The notes under the pieces were generated by a model. The model saw nothing but the letters and a program-made list of their open reading frames with translations. It was not told the DNA's origin and did not search any database. Of a stretch of 64,000 nucleotides of DNA, positions 1 through 9,007 are shown piece after piece. The number at the start of each line of letters is the position of its first letter. The stretch's first letter is position 1. The stretch is from contig CAIQIR010000132.1 of NCBI GenBank assembly GCA_903871875.1, positions 62,001 through 126,000 on the forward strand, in the 5' to 3' direction. The position numbers and the translations under genes were made by a program. Source of the DNA: an uncultured Schlesneria sp. Lineage in GTDB: Bacteria; Planctomycetota; Planctomycetia; Planctomycetales; Planctomycetaceae.

Positions 1-1
1 C

Positions 2-979
2 CGCCGCGCCTGGCTGGGCGGCAATATCGGAACCAGCCTGTTGCCGCAGGTGGACCAGATTCAATCTCACGATCTGGTCGTCCTGGAACTCAGCAGTTTT
101 CAGCTCGTCGATCTCGATCGATTGCAGGCCAGTCCTCATGTGGCCGTGGTGACCAATTTCGCGCCCAATCATCTCGATTGGCATCCGCATCTCGAACATT
201 ATCGCGAAGCCAAACAGGCCCTGTTGCGGTGGCAGATTGCCGGTGATGTGGCCGTGCTGAATGACGACGATGACGATGTGCGATGCTGGCCTGTGAAAGC
301 AGACCGGCTGGGATTTGGTCTGCAGGACACAGGCGGGCTGGGTGTCTTTTACGCCAACGGCGATGCGGTCGTGCGACGGAAAACGGACGAACAGCGCTGG
401 CCGCTGCGTGATTGGCTGAAGTTGCCCGGCCGACACAATATCGCCAATGCCCTCGCGGCCCTCGCGGCGACGGTGTCTGTCGGAGCGGATGCCGCGTGCG
501 TCCAGGCCGCGATTGAGAATTACCAGCCATTACCACATCGTCTGCAGTTCGTGGGCGAAGTCGCCGGGCGTCGTTTTTATAACGATTCGCTGGCCACGAC
601 TCCCGAATCGACCGAAGTGGCGCTGGCGGCGTTCGAAGCGCCGATCGTGCTGTTGGCCGGTGGCTACGACAAGCACGTCGATCTCGGCCGGATGGCCAAC
701 CAGATTGCGCTCAAGGCCAAGGCCGTCTCGCTCATGGGTCAGACGGCTGCCGCGCTGCGCGAACTGATCACGACCTGCGATCAACAGACCTGCGAGGCGT
801 CGCAGCCACAACCGTCGTTCACGGCTGCCTTCGAATGGGCGTTGGCGCATTCGGCCGCCGGCGATGTGGTCCTGCTCTCGCCCGGCTGTGCCAGCTACGA
901 CTGGTTCCGCAACTTTGCCGATCGTGGCCAGCAGTTCACAGAACTGGTTCTTCGTCAGAGAGAGGCCTCACAAAAATAG
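2..979 (+). CDS. murD: UDP-N-acetylmuramoyl-L-alanine:D-glutamate ligase, C-terminal part (5' end outside window)
   Basis: Cytoplasmic Mur ligase that adds D-glutamate to UDP-MurNAc-L-Ala in peptidoglycan precursor synthesis. The reading frame is open from base 2, so the gene begins left of the window. Visible motifs in order are WLGGNIG, LELSSFQL, the N-F-x-P-N-H-L-D-W segment of the central ATPase domain, GRHNIANALAA, the PHRLQ linker with YNDSLATTPEST, and in the C-terminal domain LLAGGYDKHVDL and LSPGCASYDWF. These are characteristic of MurD rather than MurC, MurE or MurF. About 325 residues remain of a family length near 450. Nothing downstream on the same strand belongs to the division and wall cluster, so murD would be the last gene of any such cluster here. 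The stop is TAG at 977-979. Confidence 0.95.
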   Translation, partial: RRAWLGGNIGTSLLPQVDQIQSHDLVVLELSSFQLVDLDRLQASPHVAVVTNFAPNHLDWHPHLEHYREAKQALLRWQIAGDVAVLNDDDDDVRCWPVKADRLGFGLQDTGGLGVFYANGDAVVRRKTDEQRWPLRDWLKLPGRHNIANALAALAATVSVGADAACVQAAIENYQPLPHRLQFVGEVAGRRFYNDSLATTPESTEVALAAFEAPIVLLAGGYDKHVDLGRMANQIALKAKAVSLMGQTAAALRELITTCDQQTCEASQPQPSFTAAFEWALAHSAAGDVVLLSPGCASYDWFRNFADRGQQFTELVLRQREASQK

Positions 980-1133
980 TTACCCGTATTGTTGCCCTGA
1001 TCGTTGTCAGTGAAGAACAGGAAGCCCTTCGCTGTGACCGCTGGAAGAGATTGCCCGTGCTGCCGTTCATTGTGCTTTGCCCTCAAAGCAGCGGTACACT
1101 AAAGGACCTGCCGAACCCGCCCACAGGAATGCC

Positions 1134-3788
1134 ATGATGCGGTATTGTTTTATTAACCGTCAATTCGCCCGTTCCCCGCTGACGATCATGGTCGTGCTCT
1201 TGTTCGAGATGTTCGCCGGGGCACGCTGCGCGACGGCGGCCGAACCACTGCGGTTCAATCGGGACATTCGACCGATTCTGTCGCAACATTGTTACCAGTG
1301 TCATGGGCCCGACTCACAGGCTCGTCGCGGCGGATTGCGATTGGATCGGCGTGAAGCCGCAATCGTCGCTTTGGAATCGAATGACATTGCCATCGTGCCA
1401 GGCCAGCCTCAGGCCAGTCAGTTGATCAAACGCATCTGGTCAGATGATGCCGATTCCATCATGCCGCCTCCGGCCGCCAACAAACCGTTAACACGCCAAC
1501 AAAAAGAACTGCTGCAGCGGTGGATCGAGGAAGGGGCTCAATATGAATCGCATTGGTCATTGCTGACTCCACAGCGACCCGCCTTGCCGACGGTGAATCG
1601 AACCCCATCGCCGCACAACGAAATCGATCATTTCATTTTGGCTCGGCTGGAACGTGAAGGCTTACCACCTTCGCCGCCCGCCGAATCGACGACGTTGATT
1701 CGTCGCTTGTCCCTGGATTTGACGGGGCTGCCGCCCACGCCGGTCGAGGTCGAAGCGTTCGTCAAAGAATTGAGTGAGGCGACGCAGGTCGATCTCTCGG
1801 GCGAATCGACGACAACATCCGCTGCTGATGCCGCCTATTTGCGCTGGGTCGATCATTATCTCGATTCACCTCACTACGGCGAACGGATGGCCGTTGATTG
1901 GCTGGACGCCGCTCGTTATGCCGACACGAATGGTTATCAGGTGGACCGAGATCGCGAAATGTTCGCCTGGCGCGACTGGGTGATCGGCGCCTTCAATTCC
2001 AATCTGCCGTTTGACCGGTTCACCATCGAACAGATCGCCGGAGATCTGCTGCCCGAGGCCACGCTGTCTCAGAAGATCGCCACTGGATTCCATCGGAATC
2101 ACATGCTGAACGAAGAGGGTGGGATCATTCCGGAAGAATTCCTCGCGGAATATTGTGCGGACCGAGTCGAAACGACGGCGGCCATCTGGTTGGGACTGAC
2201 CTTCAACTGCACCCGTTGCCACGACCACAAATTCGACGCGTTGACCCAGCGCGATTTCTATGGCCTGTACGCCTTCTTCCATAATGTGTCTGAACGAGGT
2301 GTCGGAAACTATGGATCGCACATACGTCGTAATGCACCGCCCTTTGTGAAATTGCCGGCCCCGGAACTCGAAGCGAAGCTTGCGACACTTCGCCCGGAAC
2401 AGGCCGAGGCGCAGCAGGCGCTCTCGGCGATGGATGCGCAATTGCTGGCCGGTCAACCGCTGTGGGAAGAACAGCTACGAAACACGCTGGCCGATCCCGC
2501 CGCCAAAACGTCAGAGACACCCGCGCCGGCTCTCGACGAGGCGATCGTCGCCATTTTGATGAAAGCCGACGCCGATCGATCCGACGCCGAGAAAAAGAAA
2601 CTGCAGGAACACCATCAGTTGACTCATGTCGAACGCAAGATGCTGGCCGATCGACTGGCCGCTTTGACAAAACAGATCGACGAATCCGAAATGCAGATTC
2701 CCACGGCGCTCGTCATGGACGAACTGCCAGAACCGCGGGTGACTCACATTTTGATGCGGGGTGTCTACGACAAACTGGGCGAGGTCGTTCAGGCGAACAC
2801 ACCGGCGGCTCTGCCACCCATGTCGCCTGATCTGCCCCGCAATCGGTTGGGGTTGGCACGCTGGCTGGTGGATCCAGCCAATCCGTTAACGGCTCGCGTC
2901 ACGATGAACCGTCTGTGGCAGTCGCTGTTTGGCGTCGGGCTGGTACGGACCTCGGAAGATTTTGGAACGCAGGGCGAGCCGCCGGTTCATCCGGAATTAC
3001 TGGACTGGCTGGCCGATGAATTTGTCCGTAGTGGCTGGGACATTAAGCACATGCTGCGGATCCTGGTCACGAGTGCCACCTATCGTCAGGATTCGCGGGT
3101 CACGCGGGAACTTCGCGAGCGTGATCCCGACAACCGATTGCTGGCGCGGGGGCCGCGATTCCGCCTGCAGTCCGAATTTCTGCGAGACCAGGCGCTGGCG
3201 GCCAGTGAATTACTCGTCACGAAGATTGGTGGACCGTCGGTCAAGCCGTATCACCCTGCGGGCTTGTATGAGCAGATCACGGCGGGTAGCGGGACGAATT
3301 CCTATGTCGAGGGAACGGGTCAGGATCTGTATCGACGTAGCCTCTATACCTATTGGAAACGGTCTGTTCCGAATCCCGCCATGCTCGCGTTTGACGCGCC
3401 GTTTCGTGAAGCCTGTGCCCTGCGACGACCGCGGACGAATACGCCTCTGCAGGCACTCAACCTGATGAATGATCCCACGTATGTTGAAGCCGCGCGGTTT
3501 CTCGCCGTGCGGATGCTGACTGACGCCGGGACTGATCTGAAATCGCAGTTGGAATATGGCTTCCGTCTGATTCTGGCACGTTCGCCGCAACCCGCGGAGT
3601 TGGCGGTCTTGTCGGCCGCCTTTCAGCGAGCTCAGGCTGATTTTGCCGCCGACACCAAGGCCGCCGCCGAACTACTGCAGGTCGGTGCACGCCGATCGCC
3701 TGAACAACTCGACCCCGTGGCATTGGCCGCGATGAGTCTGGTGGCCAGCACCATTTTGAATGGCGACGAAGCCGTTACGAAAGAATAG
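1134..3788 (+). CDS. Secreted PSCyt1-DUF1549-DUF1553 c-haem protein
   Basis: Predicted exported protein of 884 residues. It has an N-terminal hydrophobic signal, a PSCyt1 cytochrome-like domain with CYQCH near residue 53, a DUF1549 (PSCyt2) domain that contains a second haem motif, CTRCHDHKFD, near residue 359, and a C-terminal DUF1553 (PSD1) domain. These domains are known mainly from planctomycetes and their reaction is not established; periplasmic electron transfer linked to polymer or sulfated-glycan breakdown has been suggested. The ATG at 1134 was chosen because AGGA lies at 1125-1128 and the hydrophobic signal follows; the frame is open upstream to a TTG at 1077. The DUF1501 gene begins 7 bases after the stop, the standard pairing, so the two are almost certainly co-transcribed. 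Confidence 0.93.
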   Translation: MMRYCFINRQFARSPLTIMVVLLFEMFAGARCATAAEPLRFNRDIRPILSQHCYQCHGPDSQARRGGLRLDRREAAIVALESNDIAIVPGQPQASQLIKRIWSDDADSIMPPPAANKPLTRQQKELLQRWIEEGAQYESHWSLLTPQRPALPTVNRTPSPHNEIDHFILARLEREGLPPSPPAESTTLIRRLSLDLTGLPPTPVEVEAFVKELSEATQVDLSGESTTTSAADAAYLRWVDHYLDSPHYGERMAVDWLDAARYADTNGYQVDRDREMFAWRDWVIGAFNSNLPFDRFTIEQIAGDLLPEATLSQKIATGFHRNHMLNEEGGIIPEEFLAEYCADRVETTAAIWLGLTFNCTRCHDHKFDALTQRDFYGLYAFFHNVSERGVGNYGSHIRRNAPPFVKLPAPELEAKLATLRPEQAEAQQALSAMDAQLLAGQPLWEEQLRNTLADPAAKTSETPAPALDEAIVAILMKADADRSDAEKKKLQEHHQLTHVERKMLADRLAALTKQIDESEMQIPTALVMDELPEPRVTHILMRGVYDKLGEVVQANTPAALPPMSPDLPRNRLGLARWLVDPANPLTARVTMNRLWQSLFGVGLVRTSEDFGTQGEPPVHPELLDWLADEFVRSGWDIKHMLRILVTSATYRQDSRVTRELRERDPDNRLLARGPRFRLQSEFLRDQALAASELLVTKIGGPSVKPYHPAGLYEQITAGSGTNSYVEGTGQDLYRRSLYTYWKRSVPNPAMLAFDAPFREACALRRPRTNTPLQALNLMNDPTYVEAARFLAVRMLTDAGTDLKSQLEYGFRLILARSPQPAELAVLSAAFQRAQADFAADTKAAAELLQVGARRSPEQLDPVALAAMSLVASTILNGDEAVTKE

Positions 3789-3795
3789 CACGCAT

Positions 3796-5229
3796 ATGAA
3801 TTCCGAATTTCATTCTCACATTTCGCGCCGGCAGTTTGTGGGTCGTGCGGGGATCGGCATCGGTACCGCGGCACTCGCGACGTTACTCGCTGGCGAGGCA
3901 AGGGCCAGTGGCCGACCGTTGGGTGTGCCGCATCAACGGCCTAAAGCCCGGCGCGTCATCTGGCTGACACAAGCCGGAGCGCCTTCCCAGTTAGAGTTGT
4001 TCGACTACAAGCCGCAATTGGCCGATCAGTTCGACAAGGACCTACCCGACTCGATTCGACAAGGACAGCGGCTGACCGGGATGACCGCTTCGCAGACGCG
4101 GTTTCCGGTTTGTCCCTCCGTCTATCGGTTTGCTCAGCAGGGGCAAGCGGGAATTTGGCTCAGTGAAATTCTGCCGCATACGTCGCGGATCGCCGATCGC
4201 CTGTGCGTGATTCGCTCGTTACACACCGAGGCGATCAATCACGATCCGGCCATGACGTTATTGCAGACGGGACACCAGATTGCCGGGCGTCCGTCAGTGG
4301 GGGCTTGGCTTTCGTATGGTCTCGGTTCCGAGAACGAAAATCTGCCGGCGTTTGTGGTGATGATTTCGCGGCCCAGCGGACCCACGAATGCGCAGCCGCT
4401 GCACGAACGGATGTGGGGTGCCGGATTTTTGCCGCCTCGCTATCAAGGAGTTCGATTTAGCCCGGGCAAAGACCCGGTGTTGTATTTGTCGAATCCCCCA
4501 GGTGTCACTTCGCCGCGTCGTCGGGCAATGATCGACGACGTCGCGGCGCTGAACCAGTTGAAGCTGGCGGAAAATCACGACTCCGAAATCCAGGCGCGCA
4601 TTGATCAATACGAGATGGCGTTTCGGATGCAGCAATCGGTACCGGAATTGACCGATCTGGCGAGCGAGCCGAAATCGGTGTTCGAGGCCTACGGACCTGA
4701 ATCACAAAAGCCGGGAACGTTTGCCGCCAACTGCATTCTCGCGCGGCGACTGGCCGAACGGGGTGTGCGTTTTGTGCAACTCTATCATCGCGGCTGGGAC
4801 CAGCACGCGAGTCTTCCCAGCGGCATCAAGAGTCAATGTTACGACACCGATCAACCTTCGGCCGCACTGATCGAAGATCTGGAACAACGAGGATTGCTCG
4901 ACGACACGCTGGTGGTGTGGGGCGGAGAATTTGGCCGTACGGTTTATTCACAAGGGAAAATGACCGCGGCGGAATATGGTCGCGACCATCACCCGCGTTG
5001 TTTTTCGATGTGGATGGCCGGTGCCGGTGTCAAAGGGGGGATGACCTATGGAGAGACCGACGACTATTCCTACAACATCGTGCAAGACCCCGTGCATATT
5101 CACGATTTAAATGCGACTGTCCTGCATCTACTGGGAATCAATCACAAAGAGTTGACTCATTCGTTTCAGGGACGCGATTACCGTTTGACGGACGTGCACG
5201 GCAACGTCATTCAGCCAATCCTGGCTTAG
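3796..5229 (+). CDS. DUF1501 protein with Tat signal (sulfatase-like fold)
   Basis: 477-residue protein with a twin-arginine signal (SRRQFVGRAG followed by a hydrophobic stretch and a small-residue cleavage region), so predicted to be exported folded. The rest is a DUF1501 domain, which belongs to the alkaline phosphatase/sulfatase-like superfamily. Typical blocks are IWLTQAGAPSQLELFDYKP, FVQLYHRGWDQHASLP and VVWGGEFGRTVYSQG, and RDHHPRCFSMWMAG. The biochemical activity of this family is not established. The start at 3796 places the RR motif about 13 residues in; the frame also opens at 3760 inside the preceding gene, which is less likely. It forms a two-gene unit with the upstream PSCyt/PSD protein. 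This member resembles the one at 21064-22512 more in layout than in detailed sequence. Confidence 0.93.
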   Translation: MNSEFHSHISRRQFVGRAGIGIGTAALATLLAGEARASGRPLGVPHQRPKARRVIWLTQAGAPSQLELFDYKPQLADQFDKDLPDSIRQGQRLTGMTASQTRFPVCPSVYRFAQQGQAGIWLSEILPHTSRIADRLCVIRSLHTEAINHDPAMTLLQTGHQIAGRPSVGAWLSYGLGSENENLPAFVVMISRPSGPTNAQPLHERMWGAGFLPPRYQGVRFSPGKDPVLYLSNPPGVTSPRRRAMIDDVAALNQLKLAENHDSEIQARIDQYEMAFRMQQSVPELTDLASEPKSVFEAYGPESQKPGTFAANCILARRLAERGVRFVQLYHRGWDQHASLPSGIKSQCYDTDQPSAALIEDLEQRGLLDDTLVVWGGEFGRTVYSQGKMTAAEYGRDHHPRCFSMWMAGAGVKGGMTYGETDDYSYNIVQDPVHIHDLNATVLHLLGINHKELTHSFQGRDYRLTDVHGNVIQPILA

Positions 5230-5264
5230 CGTCTCTGGCCGTTTGACCGTCAACCGGAAAGTCT

Positions 5265-5348
5265 GTGTCGCCACGACACGGCCTCTCGGGTTGATTCAGG
5301 AATGATCTACAGGCCGATTTTCAGCGGTAAAGGAGCATGTGACATGCT
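5265..5348. terminator. Two short hairpins between convergent genes
   Basis: In the 158-base gap between the DUF1501 gene (plus) and the lipoprotein gene (minus) there are two short perfect inverted repeats. One is GTGTCG/CGACAC at 5265-5270 and 5274-5279. The other is AGCATG/CATGCT at 5334-5339 and 5343-5348. Neither has a clear T tract, so a role in termination is a position-based guess. Confidence 0.3.
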
Positions 5349-5387
5349 GCGACAATCTCGATCGGATTGGTCAGTCGTCCGGGGCGC

Positions 5388-5852
5388 TCATTTGGTTTTC
5401 AAATCAATCTCTTCGAGTTCGAGGGGCTTGCCTTTTTCGACAGTGAATTTCAGCGGCGACTTTTCCACTTCGCCGTATTTGCCGTTCAATCGATCGTTGG
5501 ACAGAGTGCCTTTTCCCGAAGACTTTGTCAGGCTGACCGGTGGTGGCCAATTGAAGGTGAGTGCATATTCGCCTGGGGGAAGGCCGTCGCCCGCCTCGTA
5601 GGTACTGAGTTTGAATTTTCCGGCTTCATCAGTTCTGCCACCGAGAGATTTTTCATATTCCTTCACTTCAAAGGACCCCTGCGGAATGCACCGTACGACA
5701 ACACCCATTTCTGGATTTCCGTCGATGGTGACTGTTCCTTGCACGGGAACCACGGGGACTTTTTTGATTTTCGGTCCGGACGGTTCGCTGCAAGACGTCA
5801 AACAGCAGAGGACACCCGCGAAAGCAAAACAACAGAAACTTTGCAGCCGCAT
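5388..5852 (-). CDS. Small lipoprotein with transthyretin/carboxypeptidase-regulatory-like domain
   Basis: 154-residue predicted lipoprotein. The signal ends in a lipobox LTSC with the lipidated cysteine at residue 21. The mature part resembles the short beta-sandwich proteins common in planctomycetes: PVQGTVTIDGNPEMGVVV is a typical opening strand pair, and GRTDEAGKFKLSTYEAGDGLPPGEY is a typical carboxypeptidase-regulatory turn. No enzymatic function is implied; such proteins usually sit on the envelope. The ATG at 5852 was chosen because it directly precedes the signal and has AAGGA about 8 bases upstream; the frame is open further out but codes for no signal there. It lies immediately downstream of the DUF1559 gene on the same strand, a pairing often seen in this phylum, but the hairpin at 5936-5967 separates them. 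Confidence 0.85.
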   Translation of the reverse strand: MRLQSFCCFAFAGVLCCLTSCSEPSGPKIKKVPVVPVQGTVTIDGNPEMGVVVRCIPQGSFEVKEYEKSLGGRTDEAGKFKLSTYEAGDGLPPGEYALTFNWPPPVSLTKSSGKGTLSNDRLNGKYGEVEKSPLKFTVEKGKPLELEEIDLKTK

Positions 5853-5935
5853 AAAACGATTCCTTTCGCAGGACGAACTTGTTTCTCGAAATCCGCGACC
5901 AGCGGCGGAACGATTCTGCTGTAACAAACAGATAA

Positions 5936-5967
5936 CTCCGGCATGCCGCACAAGGGGCATGCCGGAG
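5936..5967 (-). terminator. 12-bp perfect stem-loop after the DUF1559 gene
   Basis: Perfect inverted repeat CTCCGGCATGCC (5936-5947) and GGCATGCCGGAG (5956-5967) with an 8-base loop. Read on the minus strand it stands about 60 bases after the DUF1559 stop codon and is followed by a moderately T-rich stretch (5920-5935). It is the strongest hairpin seen in the window and fits a Rho-independent terminator or an attenuator before the lipoprotein gene. Confidence 0.7.
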
Positions 5968-6030
5968 CATTCTTGTCAGATCAGGCCGTACGGGGTAATC
6001 CGCAGAATTCACCCCAGATCGAATCCGCTG

Positions 6031-7224
6031 TTAGAAGTTCAGGTTAGCTGATTCGCCGCCCGCTTCGGTGCAGGCCGCACCAAAAGTAATGGCATCCACA
6101 TTGCTACTAATGAAATGCACTGTTCCGTCGGCAAACAGAGCGTGTCCACCACCGGCATGGAAGGCATAGATGCCCGATTCCGAAGTATTCGAGCAGTTGA
6201 CGACGCAGGGGCCGCCGGCGTTGGTACCAAGATCAACCCCATTGGGAGGAACTCCACCCAACCATTCGAAATTCAAGAAATCACCCCAACCACCTCCGGC
6301 GGTCATCGAGTCAACGAACACAGATCCTCCGATGCCACCTACGCCGGGCAAGGTACTCGATGCTTGCTGAATTTGACCCAGAATCCAGACGTTGTTGCGA
6401 CCGGCCTTTTCATAAAGTGCGATCGTGTTGGACAGACCGTCCGTGACTCTGGCAATCGTAGCGTCGATTTGGACGGGCCCGAACGCGGCGAGCAGGGCCG
6501 CTGCTGTAATCGGGTCGGCTCCCGATGCGTTAACATCGTAAAAAATTCCGCCGTTGCTGCCATTGTACCCTATTTTACTATTGGACAACCCGTTTTCCAA
6601 ATAGTCCTGACGTGTACCGTCGACCCAGATGTAATCTGCAATTCCCCCATTCCAAGCGATGTTGCTGGTTGCCGGTGGCAGACCTGGTTGAATCGAAATG
6701 CTGTTAGGAATTACGATGTTATTGTAGTCGGCACTCGTGCTTGCCACGGGAGTACCACCAGCCAACATCACGGGCGCGGCACACGTGGGATTTCCCCCGG
6801 TCGCGGAAGGGCAGCGCCAGGCAGCAATGTTCTTTTGCATCAGCGAGGCATTATTAATGGGGGTGGTCGACGTGTCCCACTGAGGAAGATTGAAATTCCA
6901 TTGATTGTAAATGTTCCCCTGATCGATGTAGGGCAGCAGTGCACATCCCCCCGAAGTGGTTGTAAAGACTTGAGTCGACCCGGAGGCGATCGAAATCTTG
7001 ACGAACGAATTCACTGGGAATTGACCATAAGTGCTTTCGTAGTTGTAAAGACCCAGTCCGATTTGTTTCAGGTTGTTTTTGCACTGCGTACGACGTGCTG
7101 CCTCACGAGCTTGTTGGACCGCGGGTAACAGCAAAGCGATCAAGACGGCAATGATCGCAATTACGACCAGCAGCTCAATTAGTGTGAATCCTCGTTGTCG
7201 GACCGAACGACATTGTCTCTGCAT
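6031..7224 (-). CDS. DUF1559 protein with prepilin-type N-terminus
   Basis: 397-residue protein of the planctomycete DUF1559 family. The N-terminus is a type IV prepilin/pseudopilin signal: short basic leader QRG, then [11 protein letters not shown] and a hydrophobic helix, with the conserved glutamate at +5 of the mature protein. Next comes the usual [21 protein letters not shown] segment, then a long beta-rich region with GGNP and DGLSNTI motifs, and the family's terminal motif [18 protein letters not shown]. Processing by prepilin peptidase and assembly into a pseudopilus or surface structure is expected from family knowledge, but no role is proven. GGAG precedes the ATG on the minus strand. 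Dozens of paralogues usually occur per genome. The GspE-type ATPase at 26394 is a possible but unproven functional partner. Confidence 0.93.
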   Translation of the reverse strand: MQRQCRSVRQRGFTLIELLVVIAIIAVLIALLLPAVQQAREAARRTQCKNNLKQIGLGLYNYESTYGQFPVNSFVKISIASGSTQVFTTTSGGCALLPYIDQGNIYNQWNFNLPQWDTSTTPINNASLMQKNIAAWRCPSATGGNPTCAAPVMLAGGTPVASTSADYNNIVIPNSISIQPGLPPATSNIAWNGGIADYIWVDGTRQDYLENGLSNSKIGYNGSNGGIFYDVNASGADPITAAALLAAFGPVQIDATIARVTDGLSNTIALYEKAGRNNVWILGQIQQASSTLPGVGGIGGSVFVDSMTAGGGWGDFLNFEWLGGVPPNGVDLGTNAGGPCVVNCSNTSESGIYAFHAGGGHALFADGTVHFISSNVDAITFGAACTEAGGESANLNF

Positions 7225-7774
7225 TGTCAGTACTCCAGAAAAGGAATCTCATAACTTAAAGGCCAAAGCAACTATTCGGAGCGAAGCATGAAATCGGAGC
7301 GGTGAAAAATAATGCGGCAACGATCACGAATGTGTCGCAGAAGCCTTCAATCATGATGGCAGGTGATTTGGTCGGCGCCAAGAATCGAATTAAGACATAA
7401 CATGAAATGTAGATGAAATGTTGAGCCGCAAGTTATTGATCAGATAGTCAGTTATGGCCAGTAAAGAAGATAAATTGATATTAGGCGGTCGTTGTTGCGA
7501 TGATTCCGCTGATTAAGTTGCACCGATTGCCTGATCGTGACTGTATTTTTTCGTTCTTCGAAATGGTGAATTGAGGTGTGTCGTCTCGCCGTTATTGGCA
7601 GCGAAAGAGTGAAGTAGGGGCCTGATTTCGATGGCCAGGTTCGGTCGACAAACTTTCGTTTTGCCGAAGGTTTGCCAACGGGTTAAAAAGATCCCGTTTC
7701 ACCCCAACGGCAGCCGGCCGAGCGGTTGAATGGAGTGTGGATGATCGTGGCGTGTAGAGCGGAACAATCGAAAT
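7225..7774. other. 550-base intergenic region, no gene seen
   Basis: Lies upstream of the DUF1559 gene and downstream of the glycerophosphodiesterase gene, both on the minus strand. It is visibly more AT-rich than its surroundings between about 7290 and 7560. It should carry the DUF1559 promoter near its left end. The only repeat noticed is ATGAAATGT at 7402-7410 and again at 7413-7421, spaced 11 bases start to start. No open frame with a plausible start and ribosome binding site was found. Confidence 0.5.
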
Positions 7775-7794
7775 CTATCGGTTGAGTTCCGCTC
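7757..7794 (-). terminator. 9-bp inverted repeat spanning the 3' end of the glycerophosphodiesterase gene
   Basis: GAGCGGAAC (7757-7765) and GTTCCGCTC (7786-7794) form a perfect 9-bp stem with a 20-base loop that contains the stop codon (7775-7777 on the minus strand). It could be a transcript-end hairpin. There is no T tract, so the call is weak. Confidence 0.35.
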
Positions 7795-8593
7795 GCAGAA
7801 AGGCGGGGCGGTCTGTGGTAATCGAATCGACACCCAGTTGTTGAAAGTGGCGGGCATCGGCGGGATCGTTCACTGTCCAGATATGAAATTCGAGCTGGAC
7901 GTCACGGAGTCGTTTGACGAAATCGGCAGTCACGATTTCTCGATGGGCCTGGACGTCCAGCCCTTGAGCGTGAGTTTCGCGGAGTGTCTGGAACAGTGAA
8001 TCGACGGTCGGTTCGTAGGCCTTTGTGTCCTTGTTTTGGTTAAAACCACTTAGCCAAAACGCCTTGATATGAGGAAGTTTTTCACGCGTGGCGGCAATCA
8101 CTTGAGCATTGAAGCTGATCACGATCGTCTGCTCGGGACGAAGGCCAGATCCTTTGAGGACCGGTACCAGGTGAGGCACGATTTCGGGGCCGCTTTTGAT
8201 TTCGATGTAGATCTGTTTTCCGTCAGGAACGACCTGTAGGACTTCGGCGAGTGTAGGAATTTTTTCCCCTTTGAAACGAGGGGCTTTCCACACACCCACA
8301 TCCAGGCCGCGGAGTTCTTCCAAAGTGGACGCAGCAACGAGATGCTCCTCGCCGGAAGTTCGTTTCGTCTTGGCATCGTGAATGCAAACGATTTGTTCAT
8401 CCTTAGTCAGAAAGAAATCCCCTTCGATGGCATCGGCATGTTGTTCGAAGGCGAGCCGGAAGGAGGCCAGCGTGTTTTCCGGAGCGTCGAGCGAAGCGCC
8501 GCGGTGGGCTACGATTTTTTGAGCTGAAGCCAATGAGGGAGAAAGCATGACAACGCCAACTGTCATTAAAGTGATGAAAGAGAATCGTTGCAT
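7775..8593 (-). CDS. Exported glycerophosphodiester phosphodiesterase
   Basis: 272-residue protein with a cleavable signal (hydrophobic core ending SLASAQ). The mature part is a GDPD TIM-barrel domain: IVAHRGAS, then PENTLASF, the acidic EGDFF, and IHDAKTKRTS carry the catalytic His pair and metal-binding Glu/Asp; IYIEIK is the next metal site and ITTDRP closes the barrel. It hydrolyses glycerophosphodiesters to glycerol-3-phosphate and an alcohol, here in the periplasm or at the outer face of the membrane. The start at 8593 puts the signal at the N-terminus; the longer frame from 8638 adds 15 residues without sense. It is a single gene divergent from the aldo/keto reductase at 9008. Confidence 0.92.
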   Translation of the reverse strand: MQRFSFITLMTVGVVMLSPSLASAQKIVAHRGASLDAPENTLASFRLAFEQHADAIEGDFFLTKDEQIVCIHDAKTKRTSGEEHLVAASTLEELRGLDVGVWKAPRFKGEKIPTLAEVLQVVPDGKQIYIEIKSGPEIVPHLVPVLKGSGLRPEQTIVISFNAQVIAATREKLPHIKAFWLSGFNQNKDTKAYEPTVDSLFQTLRETHAQGLDVQAHREIVTADFVKRLRDVQLEFHIWTVNDPADARHFQQLGVDSITTDRPAFLRAELNR

Positions 8594-9007
8594 CGAGGAT
8601 CGTTCCGATACCGTCAGTGATAGTAAATCGCAATACAAGCGGACCCAAGGATCGCACCTGGGTAGATCGATCTTACGGATTTCTTCGATGAACCCAAATC
8701 ATCACCGATGGCACAAAAAAGTCCACCAATCGTTGCTGTCGTTTTATCGTCAGGCGTTGATCACAACTCGATTACGAGACGTGCGGAATCACCGACAGCT
8801 GAAGTTTGATCTACCGCTTCATCAGGGGGTCCCAACAGCTTGCATTTGTATTCATTGTCGTGATCGGCGCCAGTTCTCGCCATGTCGTTTCACGCCAGAT
8901 TCTGCAAGAATGGGAACGGTACGATTGAATTAAATAATGTTCAACACGCACAACAGCATCATACCCGCTTGCTTGTACCAAGTGGCTGATAGGAGCAGAG
9001 TCGATCC
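8594..9007. other. 414-base divergent intergenic region, no gene seen
   Basis: Separates the minus-strand glycerophosphodiesterase gene from the plus-strand aldo/keto reductase gene and must hold both promoters. I see no clear promoter pair, no strong inverted repeat and no RNA gene. A 128-codon open frame crosses it (8547-8933) but overlaps the start of the phosphodiesterase gene and has no recognisable protein character. Confidence 0.45.

Noticed and set aside
6115-7128. 337-codon open frame on the plus strand opposite the DUF1559 gene
   Set aside because: It lies entirely antisense to a clearly recognised gene and its translation has no signal, motif or regular composition.
8547-8933. 128-codon open frame crossing the glycerophosphodiesterase promoter
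   Set aside because: Overlaps the real gene start on the other strand; composition is unlike a protein.
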